DNA of 64,000 nt from a bacterium SCSIO 12741 (lineage in GTDB: Bacteria; Bacteroidota; Bacteroidia; Flavobacteriales_G; Salibacteraceae): contig CP073749.1 in NCBI GenBank assembly GCA_024398055.1, forward strand, positions 1,550,594 to 1,614,593. The letters run 5' to 3'. The notes beneath the pieces were generated by a model. The model was not told the DNA's origin. It saw nothing but the letters and a program-made list of their open reading frames with translations, and did not search any database. Shown piece by piece: positions 17,365 to 26,941 of this stretch. Numbering within the stretch: position 1 is the first letter of the stretch; each line of letters starts with the position of its first letter. The translations under genes were made by a program, and so were the position numbers.

Positions 17365-19923
17365 TCACAGTTGATAATTCTTCTTCATGAATTCCTCGTA
17401 GAGCTCAGGGCGGTTGTCCTTGAAGAAGATTGCGTAGTTGTTATAGGAGATGATTAAGAACTTGAAATTCTGTTGATTAATCTTTTTCAAGCTCGTATGA
17501 TTTCCCTTAAAGGATTCGTAGTAATCCTGAGCGCCTAATTCATTAGAAAATTGCTTGATGGCAATCATGTAATTATCGCCCATCACGATCGCTTCATCCA
17601 CGGTCAATCCTTTCATGGCATGGTAGGCCTTGTTGTAATTGGCCACCGATTTCTTGATTTCAGAAATATCATGTCCGGATTTAGGCACCAGGAGAACCGC
17701 CAGGTATTTTGAATTCTTCTCATAGGAATAAGGTGGAGGAGGCTTTACTTCGCTCACCTTCTTTTCGGCTGTTAGAATACTAATCTTGTTTTGAGCATCT
17801 TTAGCCTCATCGGTACCCGAATGACGGCCGGCAAAATCTTTGAGACTGGCCACCAATTCACCCTTATTCCCCTGCCCTTTACTCAGGGCCTTTAAATAGA
17901 GGAATTTTAGCTTGTAATCGTTATCCGGGTACTTCGCCATGGATTTGTCCACATAGTCGATACAAGCCTGATAAAAGCCGCGTGAATAGTAGTAGTAACA
18001 CTTGTTGTATCGATCTCTAACGGCTTTGTTCTTATCGGTGAGTTTGGAGGCGTAATCCGGGTCTTTGATAATCTTGGCGTAATCACTGTTTGGATAACGA
18101 TAGAGGATGTAGTTTTTGTAGTAATTCGCCGAATCCCTACCGAGGTCGTAATACATCCGATACAAGCGGTAGTAACAGTTCATGTGGTGCTCTGAGGTAT
18201 CAAAGCGGCTAACAAGATTTCGGAATGCTCCAATGGCGGCAGGAATGTCCTGCATATTCTCTTTGTAAATATTCCCCATCGCGTAATAGGCATCGGCGAT
18301 CTTTTTGTTGGACTCAGCCAAAGCTTCGTCGGTAAAGGGGATATCCTTTAGGTACTGGGTACGATCGGTGATTCCTGCCATAACAGAGTCACCCATACTA
18401 TCGTTAAAGTCAGCAAAATCGTCGGGCGAAATACTGGTCTTATCACTCCTTCTCCAATCGTCGGCGTTTGCCCGGTTTCCCCATACCTTTTTAAACTCTG
18501 CCTCTCCTATCTGGAGGTTTCGGTCGTTGTAGAAATACCATTTACCCTTGGCAGCGGTGGGGTCATCGAAACCTGAAAATCCTGAAGATTCTGGAATGGC
18601 GTTCTCTTGCTCCTCTTCTAATCGGCGTTTCTCTTCCTCTGCTGCAATTCGATCATCAATAATATTGTCGATGTAGGCCTCCAGCTCATCTTCACTCAGG
18701 TTGCGCAATTGCTGAACACTGTCTTCAAATTGAACAATGAGCATCTGCTCCACCAGGTCCTTCAAACTCTGTTGGATGTTTACAATCTGGGCATGATCCG
18801 GAAAATCATCGGGAATGTACTGAACCGTACTATCGTAATAGGCCTGAGCTGGAATATACTCGGGGCGATCAAAATACAATTCTGCCAAGGTCAGGAACGA
18901 CAATCCTTTTTGATAGTCATCATCTACGCTCGTTTTAGTAGACAGAGTAAGGGCTCGAATTTGTTTTTCTTCTTCCCCTTCAGCCTCGTATACTTCAGAA
19001 AGAGCATAGTATAATTTGTCGCGATATTCCAGGTTCTTTTCGTCGCGAAGCATTTTTAGCAATACTCGCTTAATGTCGTAGGCACTTCCATCATCAGAGG
19101 TATAGGCCAGGGCTCGGTTCATTTGAGCCCAGAATTCCATTTCATACTCGGGGTGCCGTTTAACCACGGCCTGATACATTTCATTGGCTCGGATCGTCTC
19201 TCCTTCTTCAGCATAAAGCTGAGCCAGAATAAACATCCACCGGGTTCCAATTTGCTTGTCCTTTTGCCATTTAATGGCCTCTTCAAGAAGAATGATGGCC
19301 TTGGTTACATCTCCGGTTCGTAGAGAATATTCCGCCGCTAAAGCTTTAAACTCGGCCATGTACTTTTCTGGAATATCACCATCGTTGTTCATGACGTAGA
19401 TGATGTTTTCCGCCCGATCCATTTCTTCCGTTTCAAACAACGTGCGGATCATCCATAGCTGGGCCTCATATTTGGTCTCGGTTTTCTTAAACTTCTTGTG
19501 TACGTATTTAAAGATGGGCTTACATTCCTTGTAATTCTTTTCGTAGAAATAGGCTTTCCCAATCAACATCCAGGCCTCATCGATCCATTTACAGTACTCT
19601 TTACCTTTAATGTCCATGGAGTGAAATTCGATAACCCGGCTACATTTTTTAATCACCACGTCCATGTCACCTTGAATGGCATTGGCCGCATCGTCATCTC
19701 CATAAATAAACAAAGGCAGGCGTTCCCGGTAGTTATCCCGGTGGCCATTTGCCAGCTTTTCCGTTCCACCTCTATAGGCCTCTTTGGCATTGAAATAGCC
19801 ATTCCAACGGGCGTTGGTATTGTGGTAAAAACGGTTGAGTGCGGTGTTCTTCTTTTGGGAACAAGAAGTCACCAGAAGAATCACTCCAAACAACAGAATA
19901 GGTATGTAGGTTTTCGTCTTCAA
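17365..19923 (-). CDS. porW: Type IX secretion/gliding lipoprotein PorW (SprE)
   Basis: 852 residues. The start is TTG at 19923: no ATG or GTG lies in frame between the promoter and the lipoprotein signal (YIPILLFGVILLVTSC). The mature part begins with FYHNTNARWNGYFNAKEAYR, the typical PorW/SprE opening. It continues with many TPR helices over about residues 80-420, an acidic coiled segment (RIAAEEEKRRLEEEQENA) and a second TPR block. PorW is an outer-membrane lipoprotein needed for T9SS function and, in gliding species, motility. It links the PorK/N ring to the translocon. Six likely T9SS substrates are in this window. A TAATTTTG element lies 43 bp upstream. Confidence 0.88.
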   Translation of the reverse strand: MKTKTYIPILLFGVILLVTSCSQKKNTALNRFYHNTNARWNGYFNAKEAYRGGTEKLANGHRDNYRERLPLFIYGDDDAANAIQGDMDVVIKKCSRVIEFHSMDIKGKEYCKWIDEAWMLIGKAYFYEKNYKECKPIFKYVHKKFKKTETKYEAQLWMIRTLFETEEMDRAENIIYVMNNDGDIPEKYMAEFKALAAEYSLRTGDVTKAIILLEEAIKWQKDKQIGTRWMFILAQLYAEEGETIRANEMYQAVVKRHPEYEMEFWAQMNRALAYTSDDGSAYDIKRVLLKMLRDEKNLEYRDKLYYALSEVYEAEGEEEKQIRALTLSTKTSVDDDYQKGLSFLTLAELYFDRPEYIPAQAYYDSTVQYIPDDFPDHAQIVNIQQSLKDLVEQMLIVQFEDSVQQLRNLSEDELEAYIDNIIDDRIAAEEEKRRLEEEQENAIPESSGFSGFDDPTAAKGKWYFYNDRNLQIGEAEFKKVWGNRANADDWRRSDKTSISPDDFADFNDSMGDSVMAGITDRTQYLKDIPFTDEALAESNKKIADAYYAMGNIYKENMQDIPAAIGAFRNLVSRFDTSEHHMNCYYRLYRMYYDLGRDSANYYKNYILYRYPNSDYAKIIKDPDYASKLTDKNKAVRDRYNKCYYYYSRGFYQACIDYVDKSMAKYPDNDYKLKFLYLKALSKGQGNKGELVASLKDFAGRHSGTDEAKDAQNKISILTAEKKVSEVKPPPPYSYEKNSKYLAVLLVPKSGHDISEIKKSVANYNKAYHAMKGLTVDEAIVMGDNYMIAIKQFSNELGAQDYYESFKGNHTSLKKINQQNFKFLIISYNNYAIFFKDNRPELYEEFMKKNYQL

Positions 19924-19966
19924 CCTGAATGGTGCGTTTAGCGAAGCTAACCAAACGACTGACGCG

Positions 19967-19974
19967 CAAAATTA
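19967..19974 (-). promoter_or_regulatory. Promoter element of porW
   Basis: TAATTTTG on the minus strand matches TAnnTTTG, 43 bp before the TTG start. Confidence 0.5.
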
Positions 19975-20052
19975 TTTTATTTTTTTAGCAGAACGTTGCT
20001 AAGTTCAAGAAAGCTCGTTAAGTCAAATTATAAGATATTTGCTGATTCACAG

Positions 20053-20943
20053 ATGGAAAGCAAGAAAAAACAGCCCAAGGCACAAAAAATGATGAAGCGA
20101 ATCCGACACAAGTCGAGACTCGTAATCATGAATGACGACACCTTTGAAGAGCAGTTTTCCATGAATCTGTCTATGCTTAACGTCTTCACCTGGGGCGGAC
20201 TCTTTCTCCTATTTTTTGCCACTGTGATCACCTTGATCATTGCCTTTACTCCACTGCGTGAGCTTATTCCAGGCTACGCGGACATTCACACTCGAAAGCT
20301 GGCTACCTATGCTGATATTCGAGCTGACTCCTTACAAAATGTGGTTCGCCAAAATAAATTGTACCTCGATAATATTAAGGCTATCATGGAAGGCAATGTA
20401 CCTAATGGCGAAGATTCCAGTCAGGGAAAGCCTCTGGTACAAAGTGCAGGGTTTCAACCCAGCTCCGATCAACCTTCGGAGGATGAAAATACGCTTCGGG
20501 ATCATGTAGAAAGAGAAGAGCGCTACAATTTATCCCATCAGGAATCGGGTAACGGAGAAGATCCGCTTAATCAACTGGTGCTTTTTGCCCCTATTAAAGG
20601 AATGATCAGCTCACCCTACGAAGCCAGCTTAAAGCACTATGGTATAGATGTGGTTCCTGCATCCGAAGATGCCTCAGTAAAAGCCACCTATAAAGGCATG
20701 GTGATTCAGGCTTCCTGGACTTCGGAAGAAGGGCATGTTTTGGTGATTCAGCATCCGGGTAACCTCATTTCGGTGTACAAACACAACTCCGTGCTACTCA
20801 AAAAAGCAGGCGACCTGGTAAAAGCCGGTGAGGCGATCGCTATGGTGGGCAACTCCGGAGAACTTTCCACAGGACCTCATCTTCATTTTGAGCTGTGGTT
20901 CAACGGCCAACCTGTAGATCCTGGGAAGTATATGGTCTTTTAG
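20053..20943 (+). CDS. M23 family (LytM) peptidoglycan endopeptidase, membrane-anchored
   Basis: 296 residues from ATG at 20053. Earlier in-frame codons give no better N-terminus. A basic cytoplasmic tail with RLVIMNDDTFEEQFSMNLS precedes one transmembrane helix (about residues 45-67) and a periplasmic linker. The LytM domain follows at about residues 175-295. The zinc motifs are intact: HYGIDVV (HxxxD) and GPHLHFELW (HxH). It should cleave peptide cross-links in peptidoglycan. It is divergent from porW and bactofilin, and its terminator is shared with accC. Confidence 0.92.
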   Translation: MESKKKQPKAQKMMKRIRHKSRLVIMNDDTFEEQFSMNLSMLNVFTWGGLFLLFFATVITLIIAFTPLRELIPGYADIHTRKLATYADIRADSLQNVVRQNKLYLDNIKAIMEGNVPNGEDSSQGKPLVQSAGFQPSSDQPSEDENTLRDHVEREERYNLSHQESGNGEDPLNQLVLFAPIKGMISSPYEASLKHYGIDVVPASEDASVKATYKGMVIQASWTSEEGHVLVIQHPGNLISVYKHNSVLLKKAGDLVKAGEAIAMVGNSGELSTGPHLHFELWFNGQPVDPGKYMVF

Positions 20944-20946
20944 GTT

Positions 20947-21115
20947 GAATCTTAAATCATAAGGGAAAATCTTAAATCTTAATTTCCTGAAAATTTGACT
21001 TCAGCTTTAACATTTAAAATTGAGCCCCTCTCTTTCTCTCTTTTTTTAGGCATAAAAAAAGCCCCGAAAATTCGAGGCTTTTAAAATATAGATCAATCCT
21101 TAAGATTTAAGATTC
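20947..21115. repeat. 12-bp inverted repeat flanking the terminator between the M23 gene and accC
   Basis: GAATCTTAAATC at 20947-20958, an 11-bp copy at 20968-20978, and the exact reverse complement GATTTAAGATTC at 21104-21115, which covers the accC stop codon. They enclose the hairpin at 21057-21082. The role is unknown. Confidence 0.45.
21057..21082. terminator. Bidirectional terminator between the M23 gene and accC
   Basis: AAAAGCC pairs with GGCTTTT, then after one mismatch CGAA pairs with TTCG. A/T tracts lie on both sides, serving two convergent genes. Confidence 0.75.
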
Positions 21116-22474
21116 ACTCTTGTAGTCCCATTCTTCCAGGAACTTGGTTGTAAAATCACCTTCGATAAACCGTTCGTTTCTCATCAGTCTGTTGTGGAAA
21201 GGAATGGTCGTTTTCACTCCTTCAACAATGTACTCACCCAAGGCTCTTTCCATCTTTTTGATGGCTTCTTCCCGGGTTTGAGCAACGGTGATCAATTTAG
21301 ATACCATGGAATCGTAGTTAGGTGGAATCGTATACCCCGCATAAACGTGAGTATCGATACGAATTCCAATCCCTCCTGGTTCGTGGTAATTGGTGATTTT
21401 ACCCGGACTTGGAATCCAATTTCTGAACGGATCTTCCGCATTGATACGACACTGAATAGCGTGCCCTTTAGGGAAGTAGTTCTTTCCAGAAATAGATTCA
21501 CCTGCAGCGATCAAAATCTGCTCCTTAATCAGGTCAAACTGGATCACCTCTTCGGTAATCGTGTGCTCCACCTGAATACGGGTGTTCATCTCCATGAAGT
21601 AGAAATTGCGGTGCTTGTCTACCAAGAATTCTACGGTACCTACACCTTCATATCCTACTGCTTGTCCAGCGCGAATAGCAGCTTCACCCATGGCCTTTCT
21701 CAACTTAGGAGTCATGAAAGGAGAAGGTGTTTCTTCAACCAACTTCTGGTGACGACGCTGAATAGAACAGTCTCTTTCAGAAAGGTGACAAACCGTTCCG
21801 TACATATCACCAGCAATCTGGATTTCGATGTGACGTGGCTCCTCAATGAATTTCTCCATGTACATACCATCATTTCCGAAGGCAGCAGCAGCTTCACGTT
21901 TGGTCGAATACCAAGCATCTTCTAATTCTTCATCATTCCAGGCAACGCGCATACCCTTACCTCCACCACCGGCGGTAGCTTTCAGCATAATAGGGTAAAC
22001 GATTTCGTTGGCTACTTTCTTCGCCGTTTCAAAATCAGGAAGAATACCTTCTGATCCAGGAACACAAGGAACACCTGCAGCAATCATAGTAGACTTAGCC
22101 GTAGCCTTGTCTCCCATTCCTTCAATCATTTCAGGAGATGCTCCGATGAATTTGATTCCGTTTTCTTCACAAATCTTAGAGAATTTGGCGTTTTCAGAAA
22201 GGAATCCGTATCCTGGGTGAATAGCGTCTGCGTTCGTGATTTCAGCAGCTGAGATGATGTTTGGTATGCGTAGGTAAGAATCCGTACTGGAAGCTGGACC
22301 AATACATACCGCTTCGTCAGCAAACCTTACCGGTAAGCTGTCTTTGTCTGCCGTGGAATATACAGCCACGGTTTTGATCCCCATTTCTTTACAAGTACGA
22401 ATAACGCGCAATGCGATTTCACCTCTGTTGGCGATCAATATCTTCTTAAAAAGCTTTGCTTTCTGCTTTTTCAT
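21107..22474 (-). CDS. accC: Acetyl-CoA carboxylase, biotin carboxylase subunit
   Basis: 455 residues, standard length. The N-terminal [18 protein letters not shown], the ATP-grasp glycine loop [12 protein letters not shown] (about residue 165) and [14 protein letters not shown] (about residue 293, with the catalytic Glu/Asn/Arg region) are intact. It carboxylates biotin on AccB using bicarbonate and ATP, the first half of malonyl-CoA synthesis. It is the last gene of the yceD-rpmF-plsX-fabH-accB-accC run and lies 35 bp after accB. Confidence 0.97.
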   Translation of the reverse strand: MKKQKAKLFKKILIANRGEIALRVIRTCKEMGIKTVAVYSTADKDSLPVRFADEAVCIGPASSTDSYLRIPNIISAAEITNADAIHPGYGFLSENAKFSKICEENGIKFIGASPEMIEGMGDKATAKSTMIAAGVPCVPGSEGILPDFETAKKVANEIVYPIMLKATAGGGGKGMRVAWNDEELEDAWYSTKREAAAAFGNDGMYMEKFIEEPRHIEIQIAGDMYGTVCHLSERDCSIQRRHQKLVEETPSPFMTPKLRKAMGEAAIRAGQAVGYEGVGTVEFLVDKHRNFYFMEMNTRIQVEHTITEEVIQFDLIKEQILIAAGESISGKNYFPKGHAIQCRINAEDPFRNWIPSPGKITNYHEPGGIGIRIDTHVYAGYTIPPNYDSMVSKLITVAQTREEAIKKMERALGEYIVEGVKTTIPFHNRLMRNERFIEGDFTTKFLEEWDYKSES

Positions 22475-22509
22475 AGGCTCCTATTTTGATCCGAAAATCA
22501 GTTTACCAA

Positions 22510-23058
22510 TTAGCTTGGGTCAACCAAAAATAGAGGCTGATCGTACTCTACTGGAGTGGCATCGTCTACCAACACCTTCACGATCTTACCAGATACCTCA
22601 GATTCGATTTCGTTAAACAACTTCATCGCTTCAATGATGCATACTACGTCTCCACTGTTGATCGTATCACCAACATTGCAGAATACGGGCTTATCAGGAG
22701 ATGGAGAGCGGTAGAAGGTACCGATCATAGGTGATTTTACTTCAATGTACTTCGAGTTGTCCTCGGCAGCAGCTTCAGGTGCAGGTGCAGCAGCTGGAGC
22801 CGGTGCGGGTGCAGGTGCCGGAGCGGCAGCCACAGGGGCCACAGGAGCCACAGGGGCAGCTGGCATGGCGGCAGGTACATGAGGTACGTTTGCCATAGGT
22901 ACCGCTTGAATAACGGTTTGCTCAGCAGCAGCTTTTCCTTTAGGTTTAGGTGCCGGCGTTTTGATCACCAACTTTACGTCGTTCATCTCAAGTTCTACCT
23001 CGCTGACGCCTGATCTGGCTACAAACTTGATTAATGCCTGAATGTCTTCAATTTTCAT
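22510..23058 (-). CDS. accB: Acetyl-CoA carboxylase biotin carboxyl carrier protein
   Basis: 182 residues. An N-terminal domain ([22 protein letters not shown]) is joined by a long Ala/Pro linker (about residues 50-100) to a biotinyl domain. Its lysine lies in [15 protein letters not shown] (about residue 146). AccB carries carboxybiotin between AccC and the transferase. It sits 11 bp after fabH in the fatty-acid operon. The low-complexity Ala/Pro linker is normal for the family. Confidence 0.96.
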   Translation of the reverse strand: MKIEDIQALIKFVARSGVSEVELEMNDVKLVIKTPAPKPKGKAAAEQTVIQAVPMANVPHVPAAMPAAPVAPVAPVAAAPAPAPAPAPAAAPAPEAAAEDNSKYIEVKSPMIGTFYRSPSPDKPVFCNVGDTINSGDVVCIIEAMKLFNEIESEVSGKIVKVLVDDATPVEYDQPLFLVDPS

Positions 23059-23069
23059 ATTGTCAGTGT

Positions 23070-24077
23070 TTATTTTGTATTAGCTCCGTCGTATGCCCAC
23101 TTAACGTAAACAGCTCCCCAGGTAAATCCACCTCCAAAAGCCGACAGAATCAGGTTATCTCCTTTTTTTAATTTATCCTCCCATTCCCACAAGCAAAGTG
23201 GAATGGTTCCGGAAGTTGTATTTCCGTATCGTTGAATGTTAATCATCACCTTGGACGGATCTAAATCCATCCGGCTGGCTGTCGCATCAATGATTCGTAG
23301 GTTAGCCTGGTGAGGAACCAGCCAATCTACTGAGTCCCCGGTAAGGTTGTTACGGGTCATCACGTCAGCTGAAACTTCAGCCATATTGGTTACGGCAAAT
23401 TTGAATACCTGCTTGCCTTCTTGATGCACAAAATGCTGATTGGCCTCTACAGTTTCATGACTGGCCGGCAATACCGAACCACCTGCAGGCTGAACCAAGT
23501 GCTTAACACCGGATCCATCAGAATGCAGTTTAAAGTCCATGATACCTACTTCATCTTCGGTAGGTTCCAGCAAAACAGCTCCGGCACCATCTCCAAAAAT
23601 CACACAAGTTGTGCGATCGTCGTAGTTGATAATCGAACTCATTTTGTCTGCTCCCACAACCACTACTTTCTTGTATTTCCCGGTTTCAATAAACTGAGAA
23701 GCAGTGGACAAGCTGTAGATGAATCCCGAACAGGCCGCACCTACGTCAAAACTCCAAGCATTTTTCGCTCCGATTTTGTCGCAAATAACATTGGCTGTAG
23801 CAGGAAAGTTGTAATCTCCGGTTACCGTACCGCAAATAAGCAGATCGATATCCATGGGCTCAATGCCCCGTTTCTTGCAAAGCTCCAATACCGCCGGAAC
23901 AGCTAAATCAGAAGCTCCGGTTTTTTCACCCTTCAAGATTCGTCGTTCTTTGATACCCGTTCGGGTGGTAATCCACTCGTCCGTAGTATCTACGATTTTT
24001 TCCAGGTCCTTATTGGATAAAACATCAGGCGGTACATATCCCCCAACGGCAGTAATTGCTGCTCTGATTTTTCCCAT
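23070..24077 (-). CDS. fabH: 3-oxoacyl-ACP synthase III
   Basis: 335 residues. The Cys-His-Asn triad is visible in [14 protein letters not shown] (about residue 113), [12 protein letters not shown] (about residue 257) and [11 protein letters not shown] (about residue 287). The N-terminus is the usual [17 protein letters not shown]. It condenses a short acyl-CoA with malonyl-ACP to start fatty-acid chains. In this phylum the primer can be branched, but that cannot be read here. Its start overlaps the plsX stop by one base. Confidence 0.97.
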   Translation of the reverse strand: MGKIRAAITAVGGYVPPDVLSNKDLEKIVDTTDEWITTRTGIKERRILKGEKTGASDLAVPAVLELCKKRGIEPMDIDLLICGTVTGDYNFPATANVICDKIGAKNAWSFDVGAACSGFIYSLSTASQFIETGKYKKVVVVGADKMSSIINYDDRTTCVIFGDGAGAVLLEPTEDEVGIMDFKLHSDGSGVKHLVQPAGGSVLPASHETVEANQHFVHQEGKQVFKFAVTNMAEVSADVMTRNNLTGDSVDWLVPHQANLRIIDATASRMDLDPSKVMINIQRYGNTTSGTIPLCLWEWEDKLKKGDNLILSAFGGGFTWGAVYVKWAYDGANTK

Positions 24078-25015
24078 TATTGAAAGGCGTTTTTGATTTT
24101 ATCCGCTAAACGAGCCTTAGCCACATCGAGCGAATGTTTGAGCATATTTTTGATGGCTTCCGGACTGGATATACCGTGACCGATGATCACGTTACCATTA
24201 ACACCCAAAACAGGTGTACCACCATAAAGTTCATAATTAAAGCGATCGAAAAATTCGTCTTGAATCCCTCGTTTCTTAATCATCGAATAAAAGGCTTCCG
24301 CTTCCTTAAGCATCACGTTACCGGTAAATCCGTCACAAACAATGACATTGACGTCGCTATTGAAAATATCGCGTCCCTCCACATTACCTACAAAACGAAA
24401 ATCCGGAGAATCTTTCATGAGTCCATGAGCGGCCTGGGCGAGCAGGCTACCTTTTTCTTCTTCTTCGCCAATATTAAGCAATCCTACTTTAGGTTCGGTT
24501 ATTCCAAACACACTTTCGGCGTAAACCGACCCCAAAATTCCGAACTGATACAAAACATCCGGTTTTACATCGGGGTTAATTCCCACATCCAGTAAGATGG
24601 TCATCGACCCATCTGGACAAGGTAGTGCTGTAGTAATACTTGGGCGAATCACCCCTTCCACTGCGCGAATAGTAAACATGGATCCGGCCAGCATAGCGCC
24701 TGAATTACCGGCACTGGCGAATACATCAATTTCCCCTTTTTTCAGCAGGTGAAAGCCGAGGGCAATGGAAGAATTAGGTGAATTTTTGAAAGCACGAGCC
24801 GGATGATCGGCCATGCGAATAAATTCCGTGGTGTGAACGTAATTGAAGCGGTAGGGATCCAGTCCTTCCTTCTCGACCCGAGCCTTAATTTCATCCCGGT
24901 TGCCGATAAGAACGATATCTATTTCTTCGGGGAGTTCTCGCCGTGCTTCAACGGCTCCGAGTATGGTTGACTCGGGTGCAAAATCCCCTCCGTAGATATC
25001 TAGCCCTAAACGCAT
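24077..25015 (-). CDS. plsX: Phosphate acyltransferase PlsX
   Basis: 312 residues. Family signatures include LDIYGGDFAPESTILGA at the N-terminus, SAGNSGAMLAGSMF in the middle and VCDGFTGNVMLKEAEA. It converts acyl-ACP to acyl-phosphate for the first acylation of glycerol-3-phosphate. It lies 40 bp after rpmF and overlaps fabH by one base, the conserved rpmF-plsX-fabH order of many bacteria. Confidence 0.96.
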   Translation of the reverse strand: MRLGLDIYGGDFAPESTILGAVEARRELPEEIDIVLIGNRDEIKARVEKEGLDPYRFNYVHTTEFIRMADHPARAFKNSPNSSIALGFHLLKKGEIDVFASAGNSGAMLAGSMFTIRAVEGVIRPSITTALPCPDGSMTILLDVGINPDVKPDVLYQFGILGSVYAESVFGITEPKVGLLNIGEEEEKGSLLAQAAHGLMKDSPDFRFVGNVEGRDIFNSDVNVIVCDGFTGNVMLKEAEAFYSMIKKRGIQDEFFDRFNYELYGGTPVLGVNGNVIIGHGISSPEAIKNMLKHSLDVAKARLADKIKNAFQ

Positions 25016-25055
25016 ATATTATGGTAAGAAAGGGAAGCTAAAATAGATATTCTAT

Positions 25056-25247
25056 TTAAACTTCGCTCGCTTTCTCCATCACAACTTTGCCCTTGTAGTA
25101 TAGTTTGCCTTCAAACCAGTGAGCGCGGTGATAGAGATGGGGCTGACCCGTTGTAGGGCAGGTAGTTACAGTAGGTGCTACTGTTTTGTAATGCGTCCGT
25201 CTCTTATCTCTTCTTGTCTTTGACGTTTTACGTTTAGGATGTGCCAT
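25056..25247 (-). CDS. rpmF: 50S ribosomal protein L32
   Basis: 63 residues. It begins [20 protein letters not shown], typical of L32, with [16 protein letters not shown] in the middle. The zinc-binding cysteines of some L32 variants are mostly absent (one Cys only), so this is a C-minus-like form. It is preceded 9 bp upstream by the DUF177 gene, the usual partner. Confidence 0.95.
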   Translation of the reverse strand: MAHPKRKTSKTRRDKRRTHYKTVAPTVTTCPTTGQPHLYHRAHWFEGKLYYKGKVVMEKASEV

Positions 25248-25256
25248 CTTCGTAAA

Positions 25257-25780
25257 TTATTTCCGTTTCAAACTTTTCAATGCATTCCAGCGGGGATCGG
25301 TTGATTCCTCTTCCTCTCCTTCGCCGTAATTCAGCTCTTCAATTTTCTTGACCATTTCCGGATCACATTCTCCCTCATTATGCACATTTTTTAATGGTAA
25401 AGCCAAGTGTATGAATTCATACAGCAACTGACTCACGTCGTATTTATGTGCCGCAGGGATATGTGGATGAGTTCGTCTTCATGCCAGGAGGGTTCATCCG
25501 TAAACTTCCCAACTACTCTTTGCTCAATCGCCATGGGAACATCCATAGGATTCATACAAAGGTCGCAAGGAACCGAAACCGAACCTTCAATTGTAAAATT
25601 CAACTCCAGCATGCTTTCTCTCTTGTCCAGCAACACTTCTGCCGCTAAACTCCCGTCCTGAATCAGGTTTTCACCAAATCCATTCTGCTCAAAAAATTCA
25701 AAGAACTTTTTATCCAACTCAAACTGAAATGTATGTTTCCCTGTACTTAAGCCGGATAGCCTAATTTCATAGCGTTCCAT
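25257..25780 (-). CDS. YceD/DUF177 family protein, interrupted by a frameshift
   Basis: The first frame (ATG 25780; an upstream TTG at 25789 is also possible) runs to a stop at 25433 and encodes the DUF177 N-terminus, including the paired cysteines of VPCDLCMNP. Close to its end, at a GGG run (25456-25458, CCC on the coding strand), the other frame takes over with AAHKYDVSQLLYEFIHLALP, then KNVHNEGECDPEMV and the end LKSLKRK at TAA 25257. One extra base in the run joins them into about 175 residues, the normal family size. DUF177 is linked to 23S rRNA maturation and L32 in other organisms. A real loss in the same operon as rpmF seems unlikely, so a missing base in the sequence is favoured. 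Confidence 0.85.
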
Positions 25781-25802
25781 ACCTTTCAAGTTTTCGAGCC
25801 GG

Positions 25803-25810
25803 CAAATTTA
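25803..25810 (-). promoter_or_regulatory. Promoter element of the DUF177-rpmF-fatty acid operon
   Basis: TAAATTTG on the minus strand matches TAnnTTTG, 22 bp before the ATG at 25780. It lies in the 64-bp gap after pdxA. Confidence 0.6.
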
Positions 25811-25844
25811 TAAAAATTAATCATACAACAGCCGTAAGAAATTC

Positions 25845-26939
25845 TCAGTCTCCTCGGTTGTCTCTGATTTTTGCCTTTTTCAAGGGGTTTTCTGATAACT
25901 TTCTGTAATCCTTACGATTACGGAATACTTCAAGCGCCAAATAAACGGCATTTCTAAAAGATTGTTCACTCGCCACATTTTTCCCGGCGATATCATAGCC
26001 CGTTCCATGGTCCGGAGAAGTTCTAACAATGGGTAACCCAGCAGTAAAATTCACCCCCTGATCGAAAGACAGCACCTTGAAGGGTGTTAAGCCCTGATCG
26101 TGGTACATGGAAAGGATGCCATCGTACTTCTTATAATTGGGCGAACCCATAAACCCATCGGATGGGAAGGGACCAAATGCGCGAATACCTTTGGAGAAAG
26201 CTTCTTCAATAGCTGGAATGATAATTTCCTGCTCTTCCTTTCCAATGGTTCCGTTATCTCCGGAATGAGGATTTAATCCCAATACAGCGATATTGGGTCG
26301 CGTTAATCCAAAGTCCTGAATGAGAGATTTGTTAAAGATCTCCAGCTTTTTAACAATTAACTCTTTGGTGATCAGTCCGGCCACATCCTTCAAAGCCACG
26401 TGTCCTGTAACTGTACCCATTCGCAAATTGTCATGGGCCAATATCATCAATGGGTGATCCTCATTAGCGTAATTAGCCAAATACTCGGTATGGCCCGCAA
26501 AAGGAAAATCCTCTGACTGAATGTTGTGTTTATTGATCGGAGCTGTAACCAATACATCGAGCTTGTTAGCCGCCAAATCGCGGGTAGCCGCATCCAGCGA
26601 CAAGAAGGCATATTTACCACCTTCAGCCGTGGAATTCCCGATTTCCAGTGGAACCTCTTCCTTCCACACCTCGATGACATTCGTTTTCTTGGAGTTTGCC
26701 TTATCGGCGTCTTCTACCACCTGAAAGCTAAAGTCTTGAATACCGAGAAGCTTGCGATGAGCTCGGGCCATGGAATGCGAAACATAAATAACGGGGGTAC
26801 AGATTTCAAACATCCGGGAATCCAAGAAGGTTTTGATAATCACCTCCAGACCAATTCCATTGATGTCACCAACCGAAATACCAACCCTTAGCTTTCCACT
26901 CTTGGGCTTCGATTTTGAGTGCTTTTTTCGGGCGACCAT
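25845..26939 (-). CDS. pdxA: 4-hydroxythreonine-4-phosphate dehydrogenase
   Basis: 364 residues, slightly longer than usual because of a basic N-terminal tail (VARKKHSKSKPKSGK). Family motifs are VGISVGDINGIGLEVI, FAGHTEYLA, GHVALKDV, LNPHSGDNGTIG and YHDQGLTPFKVLSFD followed by TSPDHGTGYDIAG, which carry the metal-binding histidines. It makes 3-amino-2-oxopropyl phosphate in the DXP-dependent branch of vitamin B6 synthesis, which uses the product of Dxs (dxs is also in this window). It lies 2 bp after pepA, so the two are co-transcribed. Confidence 0.96.
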   Translation of the reverse strand: MVARKKHSKSKPKSGKLRVGISVGDINGIGLEVIIKTFLDSRMFEICTPVIYVSHSMARAHRKLLGIQDFSFQVVEDADKANSKKTNVIEVWKEEVPLEIGNSTAEGGKYAFLSLDAATRDLAANKLDVLVTAPINKHNIQSEDFPFAGHTEYLANYANEDHPLMILAHDNLRMGTVTGHVALKDVAGLITKELIVKKLEIFNKSLIQDFGLTRPNIAVLGLNPHSGDNGTIGKEEQEIIIPAIEEAFSKGIRAFGPFPSDGFMGSPNYKKYDGILSMYHDQGLTPFKVLSFDQGVNFTAGLPIVRTSPDHGTGYDIAGKNVASEQSFRNAVYLALEVFRNRKDYRKLSENPLKKAKIRDNRGD

Positions 26940-26941
26940 GA

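Noticed and set aside
22750-22870. Repetitive Ala/Pro-coding DNA in accB as a tandem repeat
   Set aside because: It encodes the normal flexible Ala/Pro linker between the two domains of the biotin carrier protein.
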